Notes: generated by a model from the sequence alone, not told the origin. A stretch of DNA of 64,000 nucleotides from Pontibacter chinhatensis (GCF_900113285.1 NZ_FOOT01000002.1:868001-932000); one strand, 5' to 3'. Counted from the stretch's first letter, positions 9,236 to 18,227 are shown. Translations and numbers: made by a program.

Positions 9236-9715
9236 TTGTCCGGAACTAAAGCTGCTGCTTCCTGCCACTTGACACAGGCTATCCTTACTAGCCATCGTTC
9301 CTCCTCCAGACTAACATACCTATCGTTGCATCTATACTTTGGTGCTCTCAAGCCCGAGAGGGCTCGCCTTTGGGCATCGCGCTGTGTACATTTCCTTTGC
9401 TACCCTTCGGTCTCAATGCCCTTGACGGGCACCAGAAATCTACAAGGCGCTCAACCCAAAGGCTGGGAATTATTCGATAGCCATAGCTTCTGCTACTGGA
9501 AAGTAAAGTATAAACTAGTAATTCAAAACTGTCCCCTTGAGGGGACCATAGGGGTGTAATCGCTTGCTGACAATTCCCCTCCCTGGAGGGGCTAGGGGTG
9601 GGTTTATACTTTGCAGGAACAGCAACTACGAAGCTTATACTTCAGCCAAAGCAGTTACATAATTCCCCTCCTTAGACAAGGAGGGGTTAGGGGTGGTTGG
9701 ACCCGGTACTACAAT
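9236..9715. repeat. Composite intergenic repeat, copy A
   Basis: This roughly 480-base block in the gap 9169-9749 is recognisably the same as the block at 18505-18945. Shared parts in the same order are: a leader like GCTTCC.GC.ACTTGACACA; a central stretch containing GTGTACATTTCCTTTGCTACCC and CACCAGAAATCTACAAGGCGC; the phrase CTGTCCCCTTGAGG; and a tail with TTATACTTCAGCC followed by a CCCCTCC...GGAGGGG hairpin and AGGGGTGGT. No intact gene is seen in it. Both copies lie between convergent genes and point the same way. Its origin is unknown to me; a decayed coding segment or a BIME-like element are both possible. Confidence 0.8.
9573..9700. repeat. Two REP-like palindromic units inside repeat copy A
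   Basis: Two units of the form ttCCCCTCC..GGAGGGG(g/t)(c/t)(t)AGGGGTGG lie at 9573-9604 and 9663-9700. Each can form a short GC-rich hairpin and is followed by a second G-rich stretch. A third unit is at 18894-18931, and shortened versions (CCCCTTGAGGGG at 9533-9544; CCCCTCAAGGGG at 37321-37332) occur elsewhere in the window. Confidence 0.7.
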
Positions 9716-9749
9716 TTTCTCCTCCACCAATCAAGCCAAACAGGCCTGC

Positions 9750-10145
9750 CTACCTGGTAAAAGTATACAGGTAATTGATGAAGAAATTCCAGAAGAAGAC
9801 GAGGACGATGGCGATGAATTTGGAGATGTAGAAATTGAGCTTAGCGCGCTCGGTGAGCAGGTAAATGATGAAGTTGTTAAGCAGCAGGCCCACCACGGCA
9901 GCGGCCAGGAACTTGGAGTACTGCCAGCCAATTTCAGGGTCGTGGCTATGGAAGGTCCAGATGCGGTTGAGGTAATAGTTGCTGCAGGTAGCCAGCAAGA
10001 AACCCAGGCTGTTGGCCACATACTTGTTCCAGCGCAGCTTCTCCTTTGCCAGAAAGGTTACCCCGAAGTCCAGCAGCAGGCCAGAGAAGCCAACCAGGCC
10101 AAATTTAAGAAACTTGAAAAAGAGGCTCTGTATACTGTCTGACAT
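9750..10145 (-). CDS. GtrA-family membrane protein
   Basis: This small protein of 131 residues has four membrane helices of the GtrA/DPMS-like family, which assists transfer or flipping of lipid-linked sugars in glycan synthesis. The conserved opening KFLKFGLVGFSGLLLDF and the mid-protein NYYLNRIWTF are typical. The start at 10145 (MSDSIQ) is chosen because the upstream extension to 10193 has no family likeness. It lies in a convergent pair with the membrane glycosyltransferase gene at 7537, with the composite repeat between them; a joint role in surface glycan assembly is plausible but not shown. Confidence 0.85.
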   Translation of the reverse strand: MSDSIQSLFFKFLKFGLVGFSGLLLDFGVTFLAKEKLRWNKYVANSLGFLLATCSNYYLNRIWTFHSHDPEIGWQYSKFLAAAVVGLLLNNFIIYLLTERAKLNFYISKFIAIVLVFFWNFFINYLYTFTR

Positions 10146-10268
10146 GCGGTTTATACTTTGCAACTCCGCACCGGCTACAGGGCGGAATTGCAAAAGTAAC
10201 AGACTTAGGGCAAGCTACCAACCCTTAAATCCAAAGCCGGGCCTTTACCGCTTCGTCAGCATAGCCGC

Positions 10269-10691
10269 TTACTTAAACAGCCCTCCCAGCTTATCTTTCA
10301 GGCCGCCGCCCATCAAGCCTCCTAACAGGTCGCTATCCTTCAGATTGCCGGCACCGGCCTGCCCTCCTATTTTCTGCATGATAAAGTTAATCGCAAAAGG
10401 GGCAATCTGGTTGGCGATGTTCTGGGGTATACCCAACTTGGTGGTCAAGTCACCCACATACTTGTTGATGATACTGTTGGTGGCGCTGCTGTCGGCGGGA
10501 GCCTTGTTGCCTTTCAGCACGTCCAGCAGGCCTCCTGTGTCCCCGCTTCCGGCGCGTTGCCTCAGTTCATTTACTACGCTATCCTTAGCCATGTCAGCGG
10601 ACTGGTTCGCCTTTTCAGGCTCCAGGTTAAACTTACTCTGCAGCTCTCCGGTGAGCTGGCCTTTCAGGTTGTTAATCAGGTTTTCAATCAT
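10269..10691 (-). CDS. Small DUF937-like protein of unknown function
   Basis: This 140-residue soluble protein is rich in Gly, Leu, Asn and Lys, with amphipathic helices and a glycine-rich tail (GGLMGGGLKDKLGGLF). The pattern of short helices with Asp/Asn and a Gly-rich end resembles DUF937-type proteins, which are common in Bacteroidota. No signal peptide is apparent. Function unknown. It stands alone, with 123 bases to the gtrA-like gene on the same strand. Confidence 0.7.
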   Translation of the reverse strand: MIENLINNLKGQLTGELQSKFNLEPEKANQSADMAKDSVVNELRQRAGSGDTGGLLDVLKGNKAPADSSATNSIINKYVGDLTTKLGIPQNIANQIAPFAINFIMQKIGGQAGAGNLKDSDLLGGLMGGGLKDKLGGLFK

Positions 10692-10951
10692 CGTTTTATA
10701 CTTTATCGCTGCTAAACAGAATTATACTTTAAAGATACGCCCCTCCCAAACTATCCTGCCGAAACCACTGTTAGTCATGCAGCTATAGCACCGGGATGCA
10801 TATTAAAAGTATAACGGCAGCGACCGGATAAAGATGTTTGCAGCTGCAGCCACATTTAAAGTATAAAATCGGCCGAATTGGCAAAGTTATTGCACCTGAA
10901 AGTATACATTCCTTTTCCTTAATATTTGATAGCTTTGCCCTGTATATACCT

Positions 10952-11506
10952 ATGAACATGCGTTACCTAGCCTTTTTAGCCATTATCCTGATAGCCGGTG
11001 CCACCTTTGCCCAGACCAAGCTGAAGAAAACCCAGCTCAGCAAGGAGGTAAGTGCGCTGCTGCCTCAGGACTTTATGCCGATGCCCGACGACGGTATTGC
11101 CCGTAAATACCCTGCCACCACGCGCCCGCTTGCCGTTTATACCAGCCCCAACGGTCAGATAGATTTTAGCGTGACGCAGAGGCCCTCGCAGTTTAAGGCC
11201 GGGGACCTGAACATGCTGCGCGAGTTTTACAAGGCAAACCTGCTGGAGCGCTTCACCAAGGTAGATTTTATCCGGGAGGACGTAACGAATGTGAAAGGGA
11301 ATGACTTTCTGGTATTTGAATTTGTGAGCACCCTGGCCGATGAGCGCGGAGCGTCTAACCTGGCGCCTGTGCAGAAGTATAGCATCATACAGTACACCAT
11401 CAAAAACGACCAGCTCTACATCTTTACCCTGCACGTGCCGTTCAGCCAGAAAAACGACTGGCAGTCGACAGCGCGCGACATCATGAACTCTATCACGATA
11501 AAGTAA
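10952..11506 (+). CDS. Exported hypothetical protein
   Basis: This is a secreted protein of about 184 residues. A clear signal peptide follows the start (MNMRYLAFLAIILIAGATFAQ split at the final AQ), so it is periplasmic or lipid-associated. The mature part shows an alternating strand/helix pattern with PLAVYTSPNGQIDFSVTQRP and a hydrophobic terminal strand set; it looks like a small single-domain fold, possibly of the PsbP/MOG1 type, but I cannot assign a function. ATG 10952 and ATG 10958 are both possible starts; an in-frame extension to 10838 lacks support. Confidence 0.75.
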   Translation: MNMRYLAFLAIILIAGATFAQTKLKKTQLSKEVSALLPQDFMPMPDDGIARKYPATTRPLAVYTSPNGQIDFSVTQRPSQFKAGDLNMLREFYKANLLERFTKVDFIREDVTNVKGNDFLVFEFVSTLADERGASNLAPVQKYSIIQYTIKNDQLYIFTLHVPFSQKNDWQSTARDIMNSITIK

Positions 11507-11534
11507 CCACAACTACATATAGCATAACACGGAG

Positions 11535-11560
11535 CCCTTCCCTTATCAGGAGGGGTTTTG
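11535..11560. terminator. Terminator between convergent genes
   Basis: A stem CCCTTCC (11535-11541) / GGAGGGG (11549-11555) is followed by TTTT. It lies in the 66-base gap between an exported-protein gene on the plus strand and an outer-membrane-protein gene on the minus strand. Confidence 0.6.
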
Positions 11561-11572
11561 TATTTACATGAG

Positions 11573-12235
11573 TTACTTCTTTTTCAGGTCAAAGTCTATC
11601 AGGTAGCCAAGCGTCAGGCTGGCGTTTTGGTTTTTAGAGGACAGGGCATCTGATGCTCTGCTGAAGATGTCGTGCAGGCTGTGCTGCAGCCGCGCTTCCA
11701 ACTGAAAACTGCCAAAGGATGTCTTCTGCACCATGCCCAGCCCCACGCCCAGCCCATACTGGAAAGTGTTGTCGACGCTCCGGAACTGATACCCGGTATC
11801 CGGTTCCTCCTCCCCTTCCACCACCTCGGGTTTGCTGCCAGCCTCTCCGCCGGAAATCAGGTAAGAAGCATAAGGGCCAAGGTTTACAATCAAGCGGGTG
11901 TTTCTGTTCCCGATGGTCACGTGCGTCAGCAGGGGCACCTCCACATAATCCAGCGAGCGGGTGTAGGAAACTCCGGGTCTCAACCTTTCAGTCCATCCTT
12001 TCTGCACGTAATTCACCTCCATCTGAACGCCTACCCTGCGGTGGGCGACATGCTTTACAATAATTCCACCGGTGTACCCCTGCAGAAACTCCTGGTCTTT
12101 GGCGGGTTCGAAGTTGAAGCGCGAATAGGAAACACCGCCTTTGATCCCTACACTTAGTTCTGGTGTGAAGTCTTTCTGTGCATAGGCAGGAAAGGCAGCC
12201 ACTGTCAGTAAAAGTATAACTATCGCCTTTTTCAT
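11573..12235 (-). CDS. Outer membrane beta-barrel protein, PorT-like
   Basis: This 220-residue protein has a signal peptide ending in YAQ and eight or so amphipathic strands typical of OMP_b-brl_2 barrels, including the hallmark early strand VGIKGGVSYSRFNF. The last strand is ASLTLGYLIDFDL, followed by a Lys tail. Such small barrels sit in the outer membrane of Bacteroidota; their ligands are mostly unknown. A paralogous barrel gene lies at 21069-21677. Start ATG at 12235 gives a canonical signal peptide. Confidence 0.85.
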   Translation of the reverse strand: MKKAIVILLLTVAAFPAYAQKDFTPELSVGIKGGVSYSRFNFEPAKDQEFLQGYTGGIIVKHVAHRRVGVQMEVNYVQKGWTERLRPGVSYTRSLDYVEVPLLTHVTIGNRNTRLIVNLGPYASYLISGGEAGSKPEVVEGEEEPDTGYQFRSVDNTFQYGLGVGLGMVQKTSFGSFQLEARLQHSLHDIFSRASDALSSKNQNASLTLGYLIDFDLKKK

Positions 12236-12427
12236 ACTTTAAGCTTGTTTCAGGTTCTTCGATGGGCACACACGCACTGGTAAAAACACAACCTTTTCAG
12301 GCAAAATAATAATTTATACCTAAAGCTCTCATAAAAAGCCTTAAATCCTACAAGTCCTGCGCGCAGCACCTCCGTAGGCTAGTATAGTATACTTGTATTT
12401 TATACCTGATGTGCTCATCTTTACCCT

Positions 12428-12883
12428 ATGGCAACAGACTTTTTATCCATCCACAGCGATGAGTATTACATGCAGCAGGCATACCGCCAGGCGCAGTATG
12501 CCTACGAGGAGGGCGAGATTCCGATTGGGGCTGTCGTGGTGGCCAATAACCGCATCATTGCCAAAGCCTATAACCAAACCGAGAAGCTGAACGACGTGAC
12601 GGCCCACGCCGAGATGCTGGCCCTAACGGCCGCCGCCGAGTACCTGGGCAACAAGTACCTGCACGATTGCACGCTTTATGTAACCGTAGAGCCCTGCGTG
12701 ATGTGCGCCGGAGCGAGTTACTGGGCACAGCTCAAACGGGTGGTGTTCGGAACATCTGAGCCCAAACGCGGTTATAGAAGAGTAGGGAATCTACTGCACC
12801 CTAAAACCGAGATGGTAAGCGGCATTATGGCGCAAGAGTGCGCCGACCTGATGGCCTCCTTCTTTGCGGCTAAAAGAAATTAA
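12428..12883 (+). CDS. tadA: tRNA-specific adenosine-34 deaminase
   Basis: TadA converts adenosine to inosine at the wobble position of tRNA-Arg(ACG). The cytidine/deoxycytidylate deaminase zinc site is complete: His60-Ala-Glu62, with Glu62 as proton shuttle, and Cys90-x2-Cys93 in PCVMCAGA. The protein has 151 residues, the usual length. Its 3' end contains the promoter of the sod gene that follows 79 bases downstream. Confidence 0.95.
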   Translation: MATDFLSIHSDEYYMQQAYRQAQYAYEEGEIPIGAVVVANNRIIAKAYNQTEKLNDVTAHAEMLALTAAAEYLGNKYLHDCTLYVTVEPCVMCAGASYWAQLKRVVFGTSEPKRGYRRVGNLLHPKTEMVSGIMAQECADLMASFFAAKRN

Positions 12884-12892
12884 CTAACTTTG
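12863..12892 (+). promoter_or_regulatory. Predicted promoter of the superoxide dismutase gene
   Basis: TTTG at 12863-12866, an 18-base spacer and TAACTTTG at 12885-12892 match the Bacteroidota -33/-7 consensus (TTTG, TAnnTTTG). It overlaps the end of tadA and would give a 5' leader of about 60 bases before the sod start at 12962. Confidence 0.65.
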
Positions 12893-12961
12893 AAGGGACG
12901 CCGTACATCTCATTTGCATGTATGTCAATCAAATTTTTTAACCATAAAATTATATAAAACT

Positions 12962-13570
12962 ATGGCTTTCGAACTTCCGAAACTACCTTATGCTTACGAT
13001 GCACTGGAGCCGCACATCGATGCGCGCACAATGGAAATCCACCATACAAAACACCACCAGGCATATACCGATAACCTGAACAAGGCAATTGCCGGAACGG
13101 AGCTGGAAGGTAAGTCTATCGAGGAAATCATGACCAGTATTGATGGCGATAACAAAGCTGTTCGCAACAACGGTGGCGGTTACTACAACCATAACCTGTT
13201 CTGGACAATCCTTTCTCCGAACGGTGGCGGCCAGCCATCCGGCGAACTGGCAGATGCGATTAACTCGGCATTTGGTTCTTTCGACCAGTTTAAGGAGAAA
13301 TTTAACGCGGCTGCGGCTACCCGTTTTGGTTCTGGCTGGGCCTGGCTGTGCGTAAAAGATGGCAAGCTGGAAGTATGCTCCACCCCTAACCAGGACAACA
13401 CCCTGATGCCGTTTGCAGAAGGATGCGGTGGCCAGCCAATCCTAGGCCTGGACGTATGGGAGCACGCTTACTACCTGAACTACCAGAACCGCCGTCCGGA
13501 TTACATCAACGCTTTCTGGAACGTGGTGAACTGGGAGGAAGTAACCCGCCGTTACAACGAAGCGAAGTAA
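12962..13570 (+). CDS. sodA: Superoxide dismutase, Mn type
   Basis: This enzyme dismutates superoxide in the cytoplasm. Metal ligands are His27, His77, Asp164 and His168 (in [12 protein letters not shown]). Two positions that separate Mn from Fe enzymes point to manganese: Gly in [11 protein letters not shown] instead of Gln, and Gln144 in PNQDN. Cambialistic use cannot be excluded. The protein has 202 residues, no signal peptide. An extension to 12890 has no ATG support; ATG 12962 matches the family start [20 protein letters not shown]. Confidence 0.95.
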   Translation: MAFELPKLPYAYDALEPHIDARTMEIHHTKHHQAYTDNLNKAIAGTELEGKSIEEIMTSIDGDNKAVRNNGGGYYNHNLFWTILSPNGGGQPSGELADAINSAFGSFDQFKEKFNAAAATRFGSGWAWLCVKDGKLEVCSTPNQDNTLMPFAEGCGGQPILGLDVWEHAYYLNYQNRRPDYINAFWNVVNWEEVTRRYNEAK

Positions 13571-13617
13571 TTTAAGCGCAGCGCGATACTTATATCAAGT
13601 ATCACGACTATAATGAT

Positions 13618-13650
13618 AAAAGCCCTGCCGGAAACGGTGGGGCTTTTCTG
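13618..13650 (+). terminator. Intrinsic terminator after sod
   Basis: A 12-bp stem with two wobble pairs (AAAAGCCCTGCC at 13618-13629, GGTGGGGCTTTT at 13636-13647) is followed by CTGTTTT. Confidence 0.85.
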
Positions 13651-13744
13651 TTTTAGACCTTGCGATGTGCGCAGCTTCCACGTGCGTCTGGCAAAGTATA
13701 GCTAGCCCTACTGAGGCTCATTTGTCTTCATCGAGTTAGTCCTT

Positions 13745-13795
13745 AAAGTATAAATCCCTGTTGCGGCCAGGTGCTACAACAGGGATTTATACTTT
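13745..13795 (-). terminator. Terminator of dsbD built on an inverted AAGTATA pair
   Basis: A perfect 19-bp inverted repeat (13745-13763 with 13777-13795) has a 13-base loop. The GC core CCCTGTTG/CAACAGGG is flanked by AAAGTATAAAT on one side and ATTTATACTTT on the other, so the A and T tracts needed for termination come from two inverted copies of the window's abundant heptamer. It lies 23 bases beyond the dsbD stop. Confidence 0.85.
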
Positions 13796-13817
13796 ATACT
13801 TAGATTCAGATTTATAC

Positions 13818-16025
13818 TTACTTCTGCGCTACCTGCTGGCGTTTCTTGTAGGCTTCTACACCCGCATCCAGGAACTTCACGAAGTTATTGACATTCAGAT
13901 CATAGGCCGTGGGTTTTACCAGCACGTTCTCGTTCTCGTCCATCAGCACATAGTATGGCTGGGCATTAACATTAAACTTGGTGATCTGGTAATCGGCATA
14001 CTTCCGGCCTATCGTTTTCTTCAATTTGCCATCATACGGGCTCACATACTGCTCGCTTTCAGGTAGTTCGGTGCGATCGTCCACATACAGGGCAGCAATT
14101 ACGTAGTTCTCTTGCAGGCGCTTCAGCACGGCCGGGTCCGACCACACGTTCTGCTCCATTTCGCGGCAGTTCACGCAGCCGTGGCCGGTAAAGTCGATGA
14201 AGATGGGTTTGCCCTGTGCTGCGGCGCATTTTTTAGCTTGCTCCAGGTCATAATAACCTACTAATCCATGTGCAATACCAGGCATGTCCTCAGCATACTT
14301 AGGTTCTTCACACATCTGGTTAGCCGCAACCATAGCCGTGCCCCCTCCTGCGTTCTGCCTTACAATCTTGTTGATATCGAAATCCTGCGTGGTTTGTGGC
14401 GGCAGGTAGCCGGAGAGCGCCTTCAGCGGAGCGCCGAACAGACCCGGAATCAGGTACACTACAAACCCGAAAGTGATAATGGCAAAGAACAAACGAGGAA
14501 CGCTAATAAACTTCACCTCCGAATCGTGGGAGAACTTGAGTTTGCCCAGCAGGTAGAAACCCATCAGCGTAAAAATCACAATCCACAGGGCCAGGTATAC
14601 TTCGCGGTCCAGCAGCCCCCAGTGGTATACCTGGTCGGCCACACTCAGGAACTTCAGCGCCAGCGCCAGCTCTATAAAGCCCAGTACCACCTTCACCGAG
14701 TTCAGCCATCCGCCTGACTTCGGTAAGCTGCTCAGCCACGACGGGAACACGGCAAACAGGGAGAAAGGCAGGGCAAAGGCCAGCGAGAAGCCAAACATGC
14801 CCACAATCGGGCGGATAGTCTCGCCGCCGGCAGAGGCCACCAGTATACTTCCCACAATGGGGCCGGTACAGGAGAAGGAAACCAGCACCAGCGTGAAAGC
14901 CATAAAGAACACGCCAATCCAACCGCCCTGATCTGCCTTGGCGTCGATTTTGGTAAGCCACGAGCTGGGCAGCGTAATCTCGAACATGCCGAAAAACGAC
15001 ATGGCAAACACTATGAAAATGAGGAAGAACAGCACGTTGGGCAGCCAGTGCGTGCTCAGGAAATTGGCTCCGTCGGCGCCGAAAAGCCGGGCCACAATGG
15101 TACCAACCAACGTATAGATGGCGATGATGGAGAGGCCGTACACCAGCGCTTTCAGAATTCCCTGCGCCCGGCTGCCGCTGCTGTTGGTAAAAAAGCTTAC
15201 TGTCATGGGTACCATCGGGAACACGCAGGGCGTCAGCAACGCCAGCAGCCCCGAACCAAAAGCGATCAGCATAAATGCCCACAGGCCTTCATCAGCGGTG
15301 CCTTCGGCTGCATCGTCGGGTATGGCCGAAATGGTTTCGGGTGTATCGTTGCTATTTGTGGTGGTCGCTACAGCTGGAGCTGTTGCCGTATCTGTATCAG
15401 CAGCAGCGGCGGCGGCAGTGGCCAGGTCCGGCACTTGCGCAGGTGCAGTATCTTGCTGTTTAGTAGGCTCCTGTGGTTGCTGGGTAGCTGCTTTTGCCTC
15501 GGGCTGCGTGGTTGGTTTAGCAGCCGTGCCACTTACCTTGATCTGGTTATTGGAGAAGGTAAATACATCATCAAACGGAATGCACTGGCCGGTAAGGTCG
15601 GTACAAACCTGGTACTCATACTCGCCTTTTACCTGCAGGTCGGGCTGCAGCACCCTGATTTTCTGGCGGAACTGGGCGGTGCCCACAAAGTAGGTATACT
15701 CCCCCTCCCACAGCTCATCATACTTCTTCTTAGGCTTTACAGGCACAATCCTGCCCACCAACTCGTAAGAGGGGTGCTTGGCGAAAGTGAAAGTCGTGAC
15801 CATCGGGCCCAGGTCCGGGTCGAAGTCAGAGGAGTAGAGGTACCAGTCTTTGTCGATTTTCACGTTAAAGATGAGTTCCACCTCTTCGCCCACGGCTACT
15901 TCCTTTTTAGAAACGTCATAGCTCCAGGTAGCAGGCTTGAGTACCTGCGCCTGCACCACAAAGGCCATCATAAAAAACAGCCACGTGGTCAGCAGCTGCT
16001 TCGAGGTGATACGTCTATTCATCAT
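13818..16025 (-). CDS. dsbD: Thiol:disulfide interchange protein DsbD
   Basis: DsbD carries electrons from cytoplasmic thioredoxin across the inner membrane to periplasmic partners. The order is: signal peptide (to about residue 26), N-terminal immunoglobulin-like domain with its cysteine pair in VCTDLTGQC, a Pro/Ala/Thr/Asp-rich linker of about 70 residues, and an eight-helix core. The core has the redox cysteines in LLTPCVFPM and SFSCTGPIVG. A C-terminal thioredoxin-like domain has the CVNC active site in TGHGCVNCREME. All six redox cysteines are present, at 735 residues. The long linker is larger than in E. coli. The gene is followed by a strong terminator. Confidence 0.93.
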   Translation of the reverse strand: MMNRRITSKQLLTTWLFFMMAFVVQAQVLKPATWSYDVSKKEVAVGEEVELIFNVKIDKDWYLYSSDFDPDLGPMVTTFTFAKHPSYELVGRIVPVKPKKKYDELWEGEYTYFVGTAQFRQKIRVLQPDLQVKGEYEYQVCTDLTGQCIPFDDVFTFSNNQIKVSGTAAKPTTQPEAKAATQQPQEPTKQQDTAPAQVPDLATAAAAAADTDTATAPAVATTTNSNDTPETISAIPDDAAEGTADEGLWAFMLIAFGSGLLALLTPCVFPMVPMTVSFFTNSSGSRAQGILKALVYGLSIIAIYTLVGTIVARLFGADGANFLSTHWLPNVLFFLIFIVFAMSFFGMFEITLPSSWLTKIDAKADQGGWIGVFFMAFTLVLVSFSCTGPIVGSILVASAGGETIRPIVGMFGFSLAFALPFSLFAVFPSWLSSLPKSGGWLNSVKVVLGFIELALALKFLSVADQVYHWGLLDREVYLALWIVIFTLMGFYLLGKLKFSHDSEVKFISVPRLFFAIITFGFVVYLIPGLFGAPLKALSGYLPPQTTQDFDINKIVRQNAGGGTAMVAANQMCEEPKYAEDMPGIAHGLVGYYDLEQAKKCAAAQGKPIFIDFTGHGCVNCREMEQNVWSDPAVLKRLQENYVIAALYVDDRTELPESEQYVSPYDGKLKKTIGRKYADYQITKFNVNAQPYYVLMDENENVLVKPTAYDLNVNNFVKFLDAGVEAYKKRQQVAQK

Positions 16026-16449
16026 ATGTATACTTTACAGGGCAACCATAGCCGCTCTGCTTTGCTATCTTGAGCTTAATTTGGCACTACAAAAGTATGC
16101 AATTTATATTTGCGGCTCTATGGCCCCCGGGATATGTTTGCTAAACAACCGCTTTGGCAGCCCTAACGCTGGCTTCCCTGCCACAAATAACCGGCCATCC
16201 TTCCGCTGAGCTACTTGCGTAACATTCTAAAGCGATTTTCTGTCCCCGCAAAGTATAAACACCTGGCCGCGCCGCAGGTTTTGCGCCGGTGCCGCCTTAA
16301 ATTTAAGGAGGAGACAAATGCCTCTTACAGCCCTGCTGGTGCCGTTGGTCGTAAAATATAGTACCCTCAGCATATACACATGTAAAACGAGCACGTATTT
16401 TACTAATTTTACGGCTTTGCTGATACAACACAGCGAATAAACAAACAAA
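16026..16449. other. 424-base gap between dsbD and the CorC-type gene
   Basis: This divergent gap carries a good plus-strand promoter (16080-16112) far from the downstream start, implying either a leader of about 330 bases or a separate short transcript. A 29-codon frame begins at ATG 16120, right where transcription should begin, and ends at 16209. On the minus strand TACTTTTG (complement of 16090-16097) may be the -7 element for dsbD, though without a clear -33. The rest is mostly featureless; two AAGTATA-type motifs are present. Confidence 0.5.
16080..16112 (+). promoter_or_regulatory. Predicted promoter upstream of the CorC-type gene
   Basis: TTTG at 16080-16083, a 21-base spacer and TATATTTG at 16105-16112 match the Bacteroidota promoter consensus. 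Transcription would begin near 16119. Confidence 0.5.
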
Positions 16450-17766
16450 ATGGTATTTGATATACTTCTGACGATATTCCTGGTACTGCTCAACGGCTTC
16501 TTCGTGGCGGCAGAATTTGCCATTGTAAAGGTGCGTTCCTCGCAGATAGAGCTCCGGGCACAGACCGGAAGCGCCGCGGCCAAGCTGGCGCAGCACATGC
16601 TCACCCACCTCGACGCTTACCTTTCGGCCACGCAGCTGGGTATTACTTTGGCCTCGCTTGGCTTGGGTTGGATTGGCGAGAGTGTGGTGGCGAAGCTGGT
16701 AATCAACGTGATGCACACCTTTGGCTTTCAGGGGAGCGAGGCGCTGGCGCACACCATCGCGCTGCCCATTTCCTTTGCCATTATCACGGTGCTGCACATT
16801 GTATTTGGTGAGCTGGCTCCAAAATCCTTGGCCATACAGCGCTCCGAGCCCACTACGCTGGCCATTGCCTATCCGCTGCGCTTCTTCTACATCCTTTTCA
16901 GCCCGTTTATCTGGCTCCTGAACGGACTGGCGAACATGGTACTTCGGGCCATGGGCATACAACCCATGCACGGGTCTGAGGTGCATACTGCCGAGGAGCT
17001 GCGCCTGCTCTTTGAGCAGAGCGTGGAGGGCGGCGCCATACAGGACTCGCACCACGAGCTCATCGAGAACGTGTTCCTGTTCAGTGAGCGTATGGTGAAG
17101 CAAATCATGGTTCCCCGCACCCGCATGGTGGCCGTAGATGTAAATATTCCGGAGCAGGAGCTGATGGAGATTATTTTTACCGAAGGGTACTCCCGCCTGC
17201 CAGTGTACAGCGGCAACATCGATAATATTGTAGGTATACTTTACGTAAAGGACATCCTGAGTATTTCACGCCAGGGCAAGGCTATTGTAATAGAGGATTT
17301 GATGCGCCCTGCCTACTTTGTGCCGGAAACCAAGAAAATCAACCGCCTGCTAAAGCAGTTCCAGCGCCGCCACCTGCACATGGCCATTGCCACCGACGAG
17401 TTTGGCGGGGTGTCGGGCATTGTTACCATTGAGGATATTATCGAGGAACTGGTGGGTGAGATTCAGGATGAGTATGATGAGGAGGCTCCGATTGTAGAGC
17501 GCCTGAGCGACTTTGAGTATAAAGTAAACGGCTCGGCTGCCGTATCCGACGCCAACGATTACCTGCCTTACCCCTTGCCGGAGGGCGAGGATTATGAAAC
17601 AATCGGCGGCCTGCTAAACGTGATTTACGGGCAGATACCGGAGAACCTGAACGAGACCACCACTTTTAACCAGTACCTGGTGCGCATCCTAGAGAAGTCG
17701 GACCGCCGCGTGGAGTGGGTGCTGCTGACGGTGCGCGAGGAGGATAGGGAGGAAATAAGCAGTTAA
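16450..17766 (+). CDS. Hemolysin/CorC (CNNM-type) family transporter
   Basis: This is a membrane protein of the DUF21-CBS-CorC family, implicated in magnesium or cobalt handling. The order is: N-terminal CNNM/DUF21 domain with about four helices (residues 1-180), two CBS domains (about 205-335, including MVPRTRMVAVDV and GIVTIEDIIEELVGEIQDEYDEE), and a C-terminal CorC_HlyC domain (about 350-430). The 438-residue length fits. The hemerythrin gene starts 2 bases after the stop, so the two are probably co-transcribed and translationally coupled. The old name 'hemolysin' should not be taken literally. Confidence 0.9.
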   Translation: MVFDILLTIFLVLLNGFFVAAEFAIVKVRSSQIELRAQTGSAAAKLAQHMLTHLDAYLSATQLGITLASLGLGWIGESVVAKLVINVMHTFGFQGSEALAHTIALPISFAIITVLHIVFGELAPKSLAIQRSEPTTLAIAYPLRFFYILFSPFIWLLNGLANMVLRAMGIQPMHGSEVHTAEELRLLFEQSVEGGAIQDSHHELIENVFLFSERMVKQIMVPRTRMVAVDVNIPEQELMEIIFTEGYSRLPVYSGNIDNIVGILYVKDILSISRQGKAIVIEDLMRPAYFVPETKKINRLLKQFQRRHLHMAIATDEFGGVSGIVTIEDIIEELVGEIQDEYDEEAPIVERLSDFEYKVNGSAAVSDANDYLPYPLPEGEDYETIGGLLNVIYGQIPENLNETTTFNQYLVRILEKSDRRVEWVLLTVREEDREEISS

Positions 17767-17768
17767 AA

Positions 17769-18227
17769 ATGAAACGCCACGAGAGCCTTATACCGATCTC
17801 GCGCCAGCACCACGCGGGCCTGCTAACGGCCAGGTTGCTGCAGCATGGCGCGCCTGCCTACAAAGGAATGCCCACCACTCCCACTACCAAGCGCGATTAT
17901 GTGCTTACCTTCCTGCAGGAGCACCTGTTGCCACACTTCAAACTGGAGGAGGACACGGTGTTTATACTTGCCGCGGACTATTCGCAAGCACTAAAAGAGC
18001 AGGCAGAGGCGCTGCAGTCGGAGCATCGCCAATTGGAGCGGCTTATACTTGCCCTGCCCGGTGTGGCCGAAGCCGAGCTGCCGGATAGGCTGGACGAGGT
18101 AGGGAAACTGCTGGAGCAGCACATCCGCCAGGAAGAGCGCGTTTTCTTCGAGATTGTGCAGGAGCAGCTGCCGGATGAGAAGCTGGCGCTGCTGCAACAG
18201 CGGGTGCTGCAGCATTTGGAAGGTTGA
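17769..18227 (+). CDS. Hemerythrin HHE-domain protein
   Basis: This 152-residue four-helix protein of the hemerythrin HHE cation-binding family probably binds a non-heme di-iron or other metal centre. Candidate ligands are the HH near residues 14-15, HLLPHFKLEED, the His in SEHRQLERLI and HIRQEERVFFE; the HxxxE-type pairs are typical. Roles in this family include oxygen or nitric-oxide response and iron handling; which one applies here is unknown. It is coupled to the CorC-type gene, which fits a metal-related operon. Confidence 0.85.
   Translation: MKRHESLIPISRQHHAGLLTARLLQHGAPAYKGMPTTPTTKRDYVLTFLQEHLLPHFKLEEDTVFILAADYSQALKEQAEALQSEHRQLERLILALPGVAEAELPDRLDEVGKLLEQHIRQEERVFFEIVQEQLPDEKLALLQQRVLQHLEG

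Noticed and set aside
9236..9559. 107-codon plus-strand frame in repeat copy A
   Set aside because: The matching segment in copy B does not keep the frame open, so it is not a conserved gene.
15048..16073. 341-codon plus-strand frame opposite dsbD
   Set aside because: The dsbD frame on the minus strand has all redox motifs; the opposite frame is a shadow.
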